Made by a program: the position numbers and the translations under genes
Shown: piece after piece, positions 1 through 7,941 of the stretch
How the letters are laid out: each line of letters opens with the position of its first letter
Numbering within the stretch: the first letter of the stretch is position 1
The notes under the pieces: generated by a model
What the model was told of the DNA's origin: nothing
Database searches by the model: none
The model's input: only the letters and a program-made list of their open reading frames with translations
Source of the DNA: Opitutales bacterium
GTDB taxonomy: Bacteria; Verrucomicrobiota; Verrucomicrobiia; Opitutales; T3Sed10-336
Direction: 5' to 3'
Length of the DNA stretch: 32,315 bases
Assembly: GCA_007132315.1 (NCBI GenBank)
Contig: SLOW01000259.1
Coordinates: 1 to 32,315, forward strand

Positions 1-67
1 GCCGGTCGCTTCGGGCCAGAAACGTTTTCTGCGGGTGCTCGTGAGTTTCCCCTGAAACCCGCGAAAC

Positions 68-127
68 TGATTTCCTCTTTTGGGAGTCTGTCGGCGAAGC
101 CCGACAGACTCCCAAAAGAGGAAATCA
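68..127. terminator. Perfect 27-bp inverted repeat, 6-nt loop; candidate terminator at the 3' end of the FAD oxidoreductase gene
   Basis: tgatttcctcttttgggagtctgtcgg (68-94) / cgaagc / ccgacagactcccaaaagaggaaatca (101-127). The minus-strand stop codon TGA (127-125) forms the first bases of the stem. No T-run follows on either strand. Confidence 0.6.
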
Positions 128-1207
128 GTGGGTCAGGCGAAAAATGGTTTGAAATGGAGGCATATTGCGCGCCACCAGAGCCATGATCAGGCGTTGGAAC
201 AGCGGACGCACCAGCATGGTCTGGAGGATCCCGGCCGTCAGGCGGCGTTTGCGGAATTTCCGGCGGCTGGCGTGCGAGGCGCGTCGCAGCGCTCCGAGCC
301 AGTCGATTTCCCCGTCCGCGTAGGCGAGCACATGAGGCAGGACGGTTTCGACGTTTTCGATGGCGAGCGACATGCCGTTGCCCGTGAAGGGAGGGATCAT
401 TCCTCCGGCGTCCCCCAGCCGGAGGGCCCGGGGGTTGCGCCCGTGTCGGCCCTCGGAAAAGTTGAAACCGGAAATCGCCGAAAAACTGCTTGCGACCGGG
501 TGCCCGGAATCGAGTTTGTCGGCCAGAGTGGTCAGTCCGGAACCGCGCAGATAGGCGGCGAGCAGGGTCGTTCCCTGTCCCTTGAGACTCGGGCGCCGGC
601 GAAACAGACCGCACAGGTTGAAGCGATCGTCCTCGATGCGGGAAACGCCGACATAGGCGCGGTCTCCGAGATACATCTGCAAGTCTTCCGTGGCGTCGGG
701 AAAGGCGCGCAGATGCACTTTCAGGCCGAGCCATTCGGATTTTCCACTGCCTTTGCCGGTTGCGACCACAGTGCCATCTGGCGGCGCGGAGAGTTCGGAG
801 GCCGCGACCCGTTCGCCCGTAAGAAGGGTTCCGCCGGCGTTTTCGAAGCGTTCCGCCAGGCGATAGTCCAGGCGCAGGCGGGACAGACCGCGTACCGGGA
901 CGGGCAGTTCGCAACGAAGCAGCCGCCGATCGCCCCGATACCAGCCCGTGACGCGATTGAACGCGCAGCCGTTGAAGGCGTCCGCGATCCCCAATGTTGC
1001 GAGCGTCTTGTCGGAGACGCCGCAGAGGAATTCGCCGCAGACTCGGTGGCGCGGGTACTGGGCCGCTTCGTGCAGGGTGACGGGAACCTCGCTTCGTCGG
1101 AGCGCTATTCCCAGTGACAATCCGGCGATTCCTCCTCCGATGATTTTGATCGGTCTCAATGTATTTGCGGGTTTGCGGGTAAACAGGTGCGGGATACCCG
1201 GAGGCAT
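125..1207 (-). CDS. FAD-dependent oxidoreductase (geranylgeranyl reductase/UbiH-like)
   Basis: N-terminal dinucleotide-binding motif [26 protein letters not shown] motif and later [20 protein letters not shown] motif. The start is uncertain; a downstream TTG just before RPIKIIGGG is possible. Confidence 0.8.
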   Translation of the reverse strand: MPPGIPHLFTRKPANTLRPIKIIGGGIAGLSLGIALRRSEVPVTLHEAAQYPRHRVCGEFLCGVSDKTLATLGIADAFNGCAFNRVTGWYRGDRRLLRCELPVPVRGLSRLRLDYRLAERFENAGGTLLTGERVAASELSAPPDGTVVATGKGSGKSEWLGLKVHLRAFPDATEDLQMYLGDRAYVGVSRIEDDRFNLCGLFRRRPSLKGQGTTLLAAYLRGSGLTTLADKLDSGHPVASSFSAISGFNFSEGRHGRNPRALRLGDAGGMIPPFTGNGMSLAIENVETVLPHVLAYADGEIDWLGALRRASHASRRKFRKRRLTAGILQTMLVRPLFQRLIMALVARNMPPFQTIFRLTH

Positions 1208-1223
1208 CCCGCACCGTGGCGAG

Positions 1224-1297
1224 TCGGGGTGAGAGGATTCGAACCTCCGACCTCTTCGTCCCGAACGAAGCGCGCTGCCAGACTGCGCTACACCCCG
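1224..1297 (-). tRNA. tRNA-Pro(CGG)
   Basis: Reverse complement CGGGGTGTAGCGCAGTCTGGCAGCGCGCTTCGTTCGGGACGAAGAGGTCGGAGGTTCGAATCCTCTCACCCCGA folds as a cloverleaf. Acceptor CGGGGTG/CACCCCG, anticodon arm CTTCG-TTCGGGA-CGAAG, T-loop TTCGAAT. CCA is not encoded. Confidence 0.93.
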
Positions 1298-1411
1298 TAC
1301 TGATCAAAAGGGTAAAATCAGCCCATGTCGGTGGTCGATGCAAGATTAAATTCAGTTTTCCAAACCGGAATTCGATTGGGTTGAGCAGCGGCGGGCTCAG
1401 ACTGATGAATC

Positions 1412-2437
1412 ATGAAATCGAATGGGACTTTGCGGATCGGGATTATCGGGGCGGGTGCCAACACCCGCCTGCGCCACATCCCCGGTTTTCGGGCGATCGA
1501 CGGCGTGGAACTGACAAAGGTCGTCAACCGCAGCCGGGCGTCGTCGGAAAAGGTCGCCCGCGCGTTCGGGATCGCGGCGGTGGGAGACCACTGGCGCGAG
1601 GTCGTGGACTCGGCGGAAGTCGATGCGGTGATGATCGGCACCTGGCCCTGCCTGCACGCCGAGGCGGGTATCGCCGCGCTGGAGGCCGGCAAACACCTGC
1701 TGACTGAAGCGCGTATGGCGATGGACCTTCGGGAGGCGGAGGCGATGCTTGCCGCCGCCCGGCGGCATCCGCGCCTGGTCGCCCAGATCGTTCCGGCGCC
1801 GATGTCGCTCGATGTGGACGCCGCGGCGCACCGCCTGGTGACAGGCGGGGAGGTGGGCGAGATCCGCGAAGTGTCGGTGGTGCATACCGGCGGTCAGTAC
1901 GCGGACCCGTCCGCCCCGCTCACCTGGCGCCAGGATCGGGAGGCGAGTGGTGTCAATATGCTGACTTTGGGGATCTATCACGAAATGGTGCTGCGCTGGG
2001 TTTCGGGTGATCCGGAGGTGGTGCGGGCGGACGGCGCCGTCTTTACCCCGCACCGGCGGGATCCGGAAACCGGCCGGGACAAGGCGGTGGAAATCCCCGA
2101 AAGCGTCTCCGTCCTCGGGCGTTATCCGGATGGCGCACGGCTGATTTATCACTTCAGCGCGGTCGAACCCGGGAGTCCGCGCAACGAGATTCGAGTCAAC
2201 GGTTCGCGCGCCGGGCTGCGCTTCGACGTGGCCGCGAACCGATTGTTCCTGGCCCCGGCCGGGGGCGAGGAGGAGGAAGTGACCCTCCCCGCCGACGAAC
2301 GCCGTGGCTGGCGGGTGGAAGAGGACTTTGTGGCGTCGATCCGGGAGGGACGTCCGGTGAGTCTGACCGATTTCGAAACCGGCGTGCGCTACATGGGTTT
2401 TACCCAATCGGTGTGGGATTCATTGCATCGATCCTGA
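1412..2437 (+). CDS. Gfo/Idh/MocA family oxidoreductase (variant EAR motif)
   Basis: N-terminal LRIGIIGAGANTRLRHIPGF Rossmann motif; AEAGIAALEAGKHLLTEARMAMDLREAEAM in the position of the usual EKP segment. Confidence 0.85.
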   Translation: MKSNGTLRIGIIGAGANTRLRHIPGFRAIDGVELTKVVNRSRASSEKVARAFGIAAVGDHWREVVDSAEVDAVMIGTWPCLHAEAGIAALEAGKHLLTEARMAMDLREAEAMLAAARRHPRLVAQIVPAPMSLDVDAAAHRLVTGGEVGEIREVSVVHTGGQYADPSAPLTWRQDREASGVNMLTLGIYHEMVLRWVSGDPEVVRADGAVFTPHRRDPETGRDKAVEIPESVSVLGRYPDGARLIYHFSAVEPGSPRNEIRVNGSRAGLRFDVAANRLFLAPAGGEEEEVTLPADERRGWRVEEDFVASIREGRPVSLTDFETGVRYMGFTQSVWDSLHRS

Positions 2438-2471
2438 CCCCGGTTCGGGCCTGGGCGAATTGCGATTTTCT

Positions 2472-2500
2472 GGAGGGCGGCGCTCCCGCGCCGCCGCAGG
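2472..2500. repeat. Palindromic intergenic repeat, copy 1 (ggagggcggcgctcccgcgccgc...)
   Basis: 23 bp identical to 17841-17863; forms hairpin ggcggcgc-tccc-gcgccgcc (2476-2495) shortly after a CDS stop. Confidence 0.6.
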
Positions 2501-2530
2501 GGGGGGAAGGCGCTCCGATGAGGGTCGTTG

Positions 2531-2561
2531 CCGGGGGAAACGGGTCACCGTTTACCTCCGG
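2531..2561. terminator. Strong hairpin between convergent genes
   Basis: ccgggggaaacgg-gtca-ccgttt(a)cctccgg: 6-bp inner stem plus 7-bp outer stem with one bulge and one G-U pair. It lies between the Gfo/Idh gene (+) and the epimerase gene (-). Confidence 0.35.
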
Positions 2562-2688
2562 GACGCGCGGCGACCATGGCGGAGCAACTGCGTCTCACGC
2601 AAGCGCATTGTCGTGTTTCTTGATCAAAGATTGGATGTGGATGCGCATGGCCCTCCAGAGGGGAAGGGCCGGCCGACGTGGTTGCGGC

Positions 2689-4602
2689 TCAATCGAGGTG
2701 GGGGGAATATTCGGGGACGAAATGCCGAAGGCGCAATTTGATCTGGTCCGGGTCGCTCTGGTAGAGGATTTTCCGGAGTTCGGTCAGGAAGGTTTCGTAT
2801 TCCTGCAGAGAGGGAAGCGTTCCGTCGTCGCGGCGCAGGCGCAGGATGTTCGGATGATGGGTGGCTTCGGCGCGGTCCGCGTCCGGCCGGAAGACCTCGA
2901 CGATGTCGCCGCCCGGACGGAGTCCGACCGACTCGATCTGCAAGTCGATCTCCGGCCGCAGGCCGCTCAACTCGATCATCTGCCGGGCCAGATCGCGCAC
3001 CGGGATGGCCTGCCCGGTATCGAGGTAAAGGATGTCTCCGGCCTGTGCGAAGGCGGCGCACTCGAGCAGCAGGGAGCACGTCTCGGCCACCGAGACCACT
3101 TGCCGGACGGCTTCCGGGTGGGAGATGCGCACCGGGCCCCCATTGGCGATCTGGCGCGAGAAGGTGTCGATGAAACTGCCGGTGGAGCCGAGCGCGTGTC
3201 CGAAGCGCACCGATACAAAACGCGTTTGGTCCGGGGCTTCCCGTTGCAGGGTCTGGAGGCCGATTTCGATCAGGCGCTTCGCGGCGCCCATCACATCGGA
3301 CGGTTTCAGGGCGCTGTCGGTGGAGGTGAACACGAAGCGTTTGGCGCCGTATTTCCGGGCGGTTTGTGCGAGTTGAATGGTGCCGAGAATATTATTGCGG
3401 ATGGCCTCGCCGGGCTGATGTTCCATCATGACCGCGTGCTTGTGCGCGGCGGCGTGAAAAACAACCTCCGGACGGTGTTCGCGGAAAATGTTTTCCATGC
3501 GGCCGGCGTCGAGGATGTTTCCCACCAGCGGGACAATCCGCTCGCGGTGGCCGCGCTGGATCAGGTCCTGTTCCACTTGGAAGAGCTGAACTTCGCACTG
3601 CTCGACCAGAAGGAGCTGTGCGGGATCCTCCAACAGAATGCGCCGGCTCAGTTCCGCTCCGATGCTTCCTCCGGCGCCGGTCACTAGGACCGTCTTGGCG
3701 GAGAGGCATTGCCGGATGGCGTCACGCGACAGCGGCACCGGATTGGTTTCCAACAGATCCTCGACGCCCACCGAACGCAACTGGCTGACCCGGAACTCGC
3801 CGGTGGCCAGTTGGTGCATCGAGGGAACGGTCGTGAACCGGATTCTCGCCTGTTGCAGGAGTCCGATGATTTCCCGGATCCGCTTGGCCGGGGCTCCGGG
3901 CATGGCGATGATCACCTCGTCGAGCCGGCGGCGGATGCTTTCGTCGAGCAGTGCTTCGGGCGGCCCGATGATGGGGAGGTCGTGGATGCGCGAGCCGTGG
4001 CGGTCGGGGTTTTCGTCGAAAAACGCCACCGGTTTCCGTTTCAGGCTCGGCCGGTGGAAGAGCTCCTTGACCAGATTGGCGGCGGCGTCGCCGGTCCCGA
4101 TGATTCCCACCCGTCGCAGGTTACCGTTCTCTTGGCGGTTCCGGGCATCGCGTTGCTGGTAGCGGATCCGAAGCAACAGGCGAAAGGTCGAGATGCCGCC
4201 GAAACTGAGAAACAGATCAGCCAGAATTACGCCGCGCGGCGGGGAGTAGTCGATGCCGAGGAAGAAATACACCGCCAGCATGGCCGCCGAGGCGAGGGCC
4301 AGGGCGGAGAAGATTTTGATCAGGTCGGGGGTGCTGTAAAAACTCAGCACCGGATCGAATTGCCGGAACAGTTCGATCAGGAGCAGTTTGACCGGTATCA
4401 CCCACAGAAAGACAACGAGCATGTCTTCGCGCACGCTGGACGGTACCGCGAAGTCGAAACGCAACTGGTAGGCCAGCCAGAGACTCGCGATGCAGATGAG
4501 CGAGTAGGCCGCCAGCAGAAAAACGAAACGTGTGCCGGTGGCGCCCGAAAAGCGGCGCTTGACGTCCCAGTCGGAGAAGTATGAACGAAGCGGCCAATCC
4601 AT
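2689..4602 (-). CDS. Polysaccharide biosynthesis protein, nucleoside-diphosphate-sugar epimerase/dehydratase (CapD/FlaA1-like, membrane-anchored)
   Basis: 637 aa; N-terminal hydrophobic segments, first Rossmann region RVGIIGTGDAAANLVKEL, second TVLVTGAGGSIGAELSRRIL, plus FHAAAHKHAVMMEHQPGEAIRNNILGT and FVFTSTDSALKPSDVMGAAKRLIE. Confidence 0.92.
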   Translation of the reverse strand: MDWPLRSYFSDWDVKRRFSGATGTRFVFLLAAYSLICIASLWLAYQLRFDFAVPSSVREDMLVVFLWVIPVKLLLIELFRQFDPVLSFYSTPDLIKIFSALALASAAMLAVYFFLGIDYSPPRGVILADLFLSFGGISTFRLLLRIRYQQRDARNRQENGNLRRVGIIGTGDAAANLVKELFHRPSLKRKPVAFFDENPDRHGSRIHDLPIIGPPEALLDESIRRRLDEVIIAMPGAPAKRIREIIGLLQQARIRFTTVPSMHQLATGEFRVSQLRSVGVEDLLETNPVPLSRDAIRQCLSAKTVLVTGAGGSIGAELSRRILLEDPAQLLLVEQCEVQLFQVEQDLIQRGHRERIVPLVGNILDAGRMENIFREHRPEVVFHAAAHKHAVMMEHQPGEAIRNNILGTIQLAQTARKYGAKRFVFTSTDSALKPSDVMGAAKRLIEIGLQTLQREAPDQTRFVSVRFGHALGSTGSFIDTFSRQIANGGPVRISHPEAVRQVVSVAETCSLLLECAAFAQAGDILYLDTGQAIPVRDLARQMIELSGLRPEIDLQIESVGLRPGGDIVEVFRPDADRAEATHHPNILRLRRDDGTLPSLQEYETFLTELRKILYQSDPDQIKLRLRHFVPEYSPHLD

Positions 4603-4736
4603 GGTCGTAAAAAGAAACCGTGCGCTGATCCGAGCGACGGGTAAAGCCTGTTTTTCGGCTCATTTCCCGTTCCCGGGAATGGCGGGCGTCATGGTTCCGG
4701 GATTGACGCGGGACCGGCACGCGGTGGAATGCCGGC

Positions 4737-5192
4737 ATGCGCGCGGTGGTGCAACGGGTTTCTTCGGCTTCGGTCACGGCCATCGGGGCTCCTCGAACGG
4801 CGATTGGCCGCGGCCTGGTGGTCCTGGCGGCGGTGGAGGCCGGTGACGAGGCCGCCGACGCGGAGTGGCTCGCGCGGAAGTTCGTGCAACTGCGTTTGTT
4901 CCCGGACGATGCGGGCCGGATGAATCGGTCCCTGAGCGATGTCGCGGGCGACTTGATGGTGGTGAGCCAGTTTACCTTGCTCGGGACGGTGCGCAAAGGC
5001 ACCCGGCCCTCCTACAACCGGTCGGCAGGTCCGGACGAGGCGATCCCGTTGTACGAGGCCCTGGTGGCGCGCGCCGAATCGCTGTTGGGGCGGCCGGTCG
5101 CGACGGGCCTTTTTGGTGCCGATATGAGCTTGGCTTTGACCAACGATGGTCCGGTGACCATCATCCTCGATACCAAACGAAAGGATTATTAG
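4737..5192 (+). CDS. dtd: D-aminoacyl-tRNA deacylase
   Basis: MRAVVQRVSSASV start, LMVVSQFTLLG and LTNDGPVTIILDT motifs typical of DTD. Confidence 0.95.
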   Translation: MRAVVQRVSSASVTAIGAPRTAIGRGLVVLAAVEAGDEAADAEWLARKFVQLRLFPDDAGRMNRSLSDVAGDLMVVSQFTLLGTVRKGTRPSYNRSAGPDEAIPLYEALVARAESLLGRPVATGLFGADMSLALTNDGPVTIILDTKRKDY

Positions 5193-5195
5193 GAG

Positions 5196-5843
5196 ATGGC
5201 GAAAAGAGCATTGTTTGTGTGGGGTGGCTGGGAAGGTCACGAACCGAAGGCTTGTGTGGATCTGTTCGTTCCCCTGATGGAGAAGGAGGGGTTCGCAGTG
5301 GAGGTTTCGGACTCGCTGAAGACGTTCGCCGACGCGGACTGTCTCCGGAACATGGACCTGATCGTTCCGTGCTGGACCATGGGAGATCTTCCGCCTGAGT
5401 CGGAAAAGGGGCTGTTGGAAGCGGTACGCCGGGGTACCGGCGTGGCCGGCTGGCACGGGGGGATGGGGGACGCGTTTCGAAAGAATCCTTCCTACCAGTT
5501 TATGGTGGGCGGGCAGTGGGTGGCCCATCCCGACAACATCATCGACTACACGGTGAACATCATCGACCACGAGGATCCGATCACGCGGGGGTTGTCGGAT
5601 TTCCGGATGCGGTCGGAGCAGTACTACATGCACGTCGATCCGGCCAACGAAGTCCTGGCCACGACCACCTTCGAAACCCGCAGCGCCCCCTGGGTCAACG
5701 GCACGGTCATGCCGGTGGTGTGGAAACGGCGTTGGGACCAGGGCAAGGTCTTTTATTCCTCGCTGGGTCACGTCCGGTCCGATTTCGACGTCGAAGAAGC
5801 CCGTGAGATCCAGGTGCGCGGGATGGTGTGGGCGAGCCGTTGA
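5196..5843 (+). CDS. ThuA-like domain protein (trehalose utilization/glutamine amidotransferase-like fold)
   Basis: [63 protein letters not shown]. Confidence 0.9.
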   Translation: MAKRALFVWGGWEGHEPKACVDLFVPLMEKEGFAVEVSDSLKTFADADCLRNMDLIVPCWTMGDLPPESEKGLLEAVRRGTGVAGWHGGMGDAFRKNPSYQFMVGGQWVAHPDNIIDYTVNIIDHEDPITRGLSDFRMRSEQYYMHVDPANEVLATTTFETRSAPWVNGTVMPVVWKRRWDQGKVFYSSLGHVRSDFDVEEAREIQVRGMVWASR

Positions 5844-5871
5844 GGAGGCCGGCGTTGCGACCGGGGTCCGT

Positions 5872-6552
5872 TCAGCTCTTTCCGGTTTTCAGTCGGCGGA
5901 AGTGCTTCCAGAAGTTTTCCGCCAGGAGTCGTTTCACTTCTTCGGGGTCCGGCGCGTAGCCGAGTTCCCGGCTGAGGGAGGTGACCGAAGCGCCGGTGAG
6001 ACCGCAGGGAACGATGCCAGAAAAATGGGCGAGGTCGGGGTCCCGGTTGAGCGCGAAGCCGTGCATGGTGATCCAGCGTTTCACCGCGACTCCGATGGCG
6101 GCAACCTTGCGGTCTCCCAGCCAGACCCCCGTCATGCCCTCCCGCCGGGAAGCCGCCAGGCCGAGCGCTCCGACACTGTCGATCAGCACCTGCTCGATCA
6201 GGCGCAGGTAATGGTGTAGATCCCCGGTGTTGGCGAGACTGACGATGGGGTATCCCACGATCTGCCCCGGGCCGTGATAGGTGACGTCGCCGCCCCGGTC
6301 GGTTTCGATCACCTCGACGCCGTGACCGGCGCGCTCGGTTTCCGACCAGATCAAGTGGCGCGCCGCTCCCACGCGTTTGCCGATGGTGAAGACGGGATCG
6401 TGTTCTGTGAAGATCAGGGCGTCGGGGACCCGGTTGTCGCGGCGGAGTTTCAGGCGTTCCAGCTGGCGCTCCCAGGCGGTCCGGTACGGCGTGCGTCCCC
6501 AGTCGAGGGTTTCGGCTTCCCGCCGTGCCGGCTCGGTGTGGTTTGCATTCAT
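5872..6552 (-). CDS. lipB: Lipoyl(octanoyl) transferase
   Basis: RGGDVTYHGPGQIVGYPIV, KVAAIGVAVKRWITMHGFALN, GIVPCGL. Start chosen at MNANHTEPARR rather than the longer ORF start at 6636. Confidence 0.95.
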   Translation of the reverse strand: MNANHTEPARREAETLDWGRTPYRTAWERQLERLKLRRDNRVPDALIFTEHDPVFTIGKRVGAARHLIWSETERAGHGVEVIETDRGGDVTYHGPGQIVGYPIVSLANTGDLHHYLRLIEQVLIDSVGALGLAASRREGMTGVWLGDRKVAAIGVAVKRWITMHGFALNRDPDLAHFSGIVPCGLTGASVTSLSRELGYAPDPEEVKRLLAENFWKHFRRLKTGKS

Positions 6553-6669
6553 GCGTTCCGACAGGATTGCGCCGTCGCGTGATTTATCAAGGCCGGGTTC
6601 CGGTAATCCTCGCGGGGAACCCTCGGCGGGAGCCAACCGCCGCGGAGATCGAGAAGTTTCCCAAATGCC

Positions 6670-6698
6670 TTGGCCAATCGGAGCGGAAGGGGTATGGT
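6670..6698 (+). promoter_or_regulatory. Candidate sigma70-type promoter for the 6784 ORF
   Basis: TTGGCC (6670-6675), 17-bp spacer, TATGGT (6693-6698). Its position argues for the ATG at 6784 as the start. Confidence 0.35.
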
Positions 6699-6783
6699 GC
6701 GGGGAGTCTTGGATGGCCGGGGCGTGTGCGAGCGCCGGCCCGGCATTTCATCCGCAACGGACGAATCCGCCGCCATACCGTTC

Positions 6784-7854
6784 ATGAGATCCGAAACCAA
6801 GCGCAAACCCACCTACCCGGTGATTCCGGCTCTGCGGGAGTATCTGTTGGAATTCAAGCGGGAGATGGACCTGCCGCTGGTGTACGAGGATCTGCTGGGC
6901 TTCCGGGAATCCATTCCCCTGCTCGATGCCCGGGGCAACGACACTCTGTGGGAATCGGTGATCTACGATCCCAGCGAAATGCAACGCTTGAACCGGGATC
7001 TGACCGAGATATACGCCGTGCTCAAAGTGGACGGCGACCTCAGTGTGATGCAGCACCTGTACGTCGACCGGGTCGATTTTTGCACGTTCGGCAATTCGCA
7101 CCCGTTTCGCATTCGCATCGTCAATTCGTACAACGACAACCAGGACTATTACTACGTCAAGAAAGCCGACGCCTCCCGCGTGTACGGCCTGGAGCTGGAA
7201 CACCTCCTGTCGCCCAACCGCATCAATTATCTGACCTGCGGGACGAATCTCGTGGAAGAACACATCAGCGGGATTCCGGGCGATGTGTTCATCGACGAAT
7301 GGCTCCACAGCGAACGCCTCAACCCGGTGCGGGTCGCGAAGGAACTGGTTAAATTCAACGAACGTTGTTTCATTCGACTGCTGGGGGACATGCGTTCCTA
7401 CAATTTTGTGGTGGACGTCACTCCCGATTTCGAGGGCGTGCAGGTGCGTATCCGCTGTATGGATTTCGATCAGCAGTCCTACGACGGCCGGAAGAACTTT
7501 TATCTCCCCCAGTTTTTCAAGGATAACAGCCCGCTGGTGCTCTTTTGTCAGGAACGCCTCAACCGCACCACCGCCCGCCAGTATCAGCGGGAGGAGCAGG
7601 CGTTGATCTACCGCCGGGTGCAGATCAGCGGGACCCGGCTGAACCGCCTGCTGGCGGTGATGGAAAACGAGGAAATCGCCCCGCCCGAAAACGTGGAGTC
7701 CCTGCGCGCCGCTCTCGCCGAACACTACGGGAACCCCGCCTTCGAACAGTGCGAGAGCATGGGGGAACTGGTGTCCGAGAGCCTCCGGACGCTCTCGAAC
7801 AACGTGCGCCGCCGCGACGAGGCCGCTGGCAGCCGGGTGTTCGATTTCAAGTGA
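6784..7854 (+). CDS. Conserved-looking hypothetical protein with kinase/APH-like motif order
   Basis: 356-aa ORF; segments YYYVKKADASRVYGLELEHLL, LVEEHISGIPGDVF, FIRLLGDMRSYNFVVD, VRIRCMDFDQQSY. Confidence 0.8.
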   Translation: MRSETKRKPTYPVIPALREYLLEFKREMDLPLVYEDLLGFRESIPLLDARGNDTLWESVIYDPSEMQRLNRDLTEIYAVLKVDGDLSVMQHLYVDRVDFCTFGNSHPFRIRIVNSYNDNQDYYYVKKADASRVYGLELEHLLSPNRINYLTCGTNLVEEHISGIPGDVFIDEWLHSERLNPVRVAKELVKFNERCFIRLLGDMRSYNFVVDVTPDFEGVQVRIRCMDFDQQSYDGRKNFYLPQFFKDNSPLVLFCQERLNRTTARQYQREEQALIYRRVQISGTRLNRLLAVMENEEIAPPENVESLRAALAEHYGNPAFEQCESMGELVSESLRTLSNNVRRRDEAAGSRVFDFK

Positions 7855-7941
7855 CGGCCCGCATTGCCTGGATGAGGTCCGGCCGGGGCCGCGGCATTTT
7901 GTCATGGCAATTGCCGGACCGGGCGCTAGGCTCGACCGCTT

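Noticed and set aside
1-67. Possible end of a neighbouring gene at the left window edge
   Set aside because: Too short to assign a frame or family.
80-1117. 345-aa plus-strand ORF opposite the FAD oxidoreductase
   Set aside because: Antisense shadow; the minus strand has clear FAD-binding motifs, and the plus ORF begins inside the hairpin.
2413-3687. 424-aa plus-strand ORF between the Gfo/Idh gene and the CapD-like gene
   Set aside because: Mostly antisense to the CapD/FlaA1-like gene; no independent motifs.
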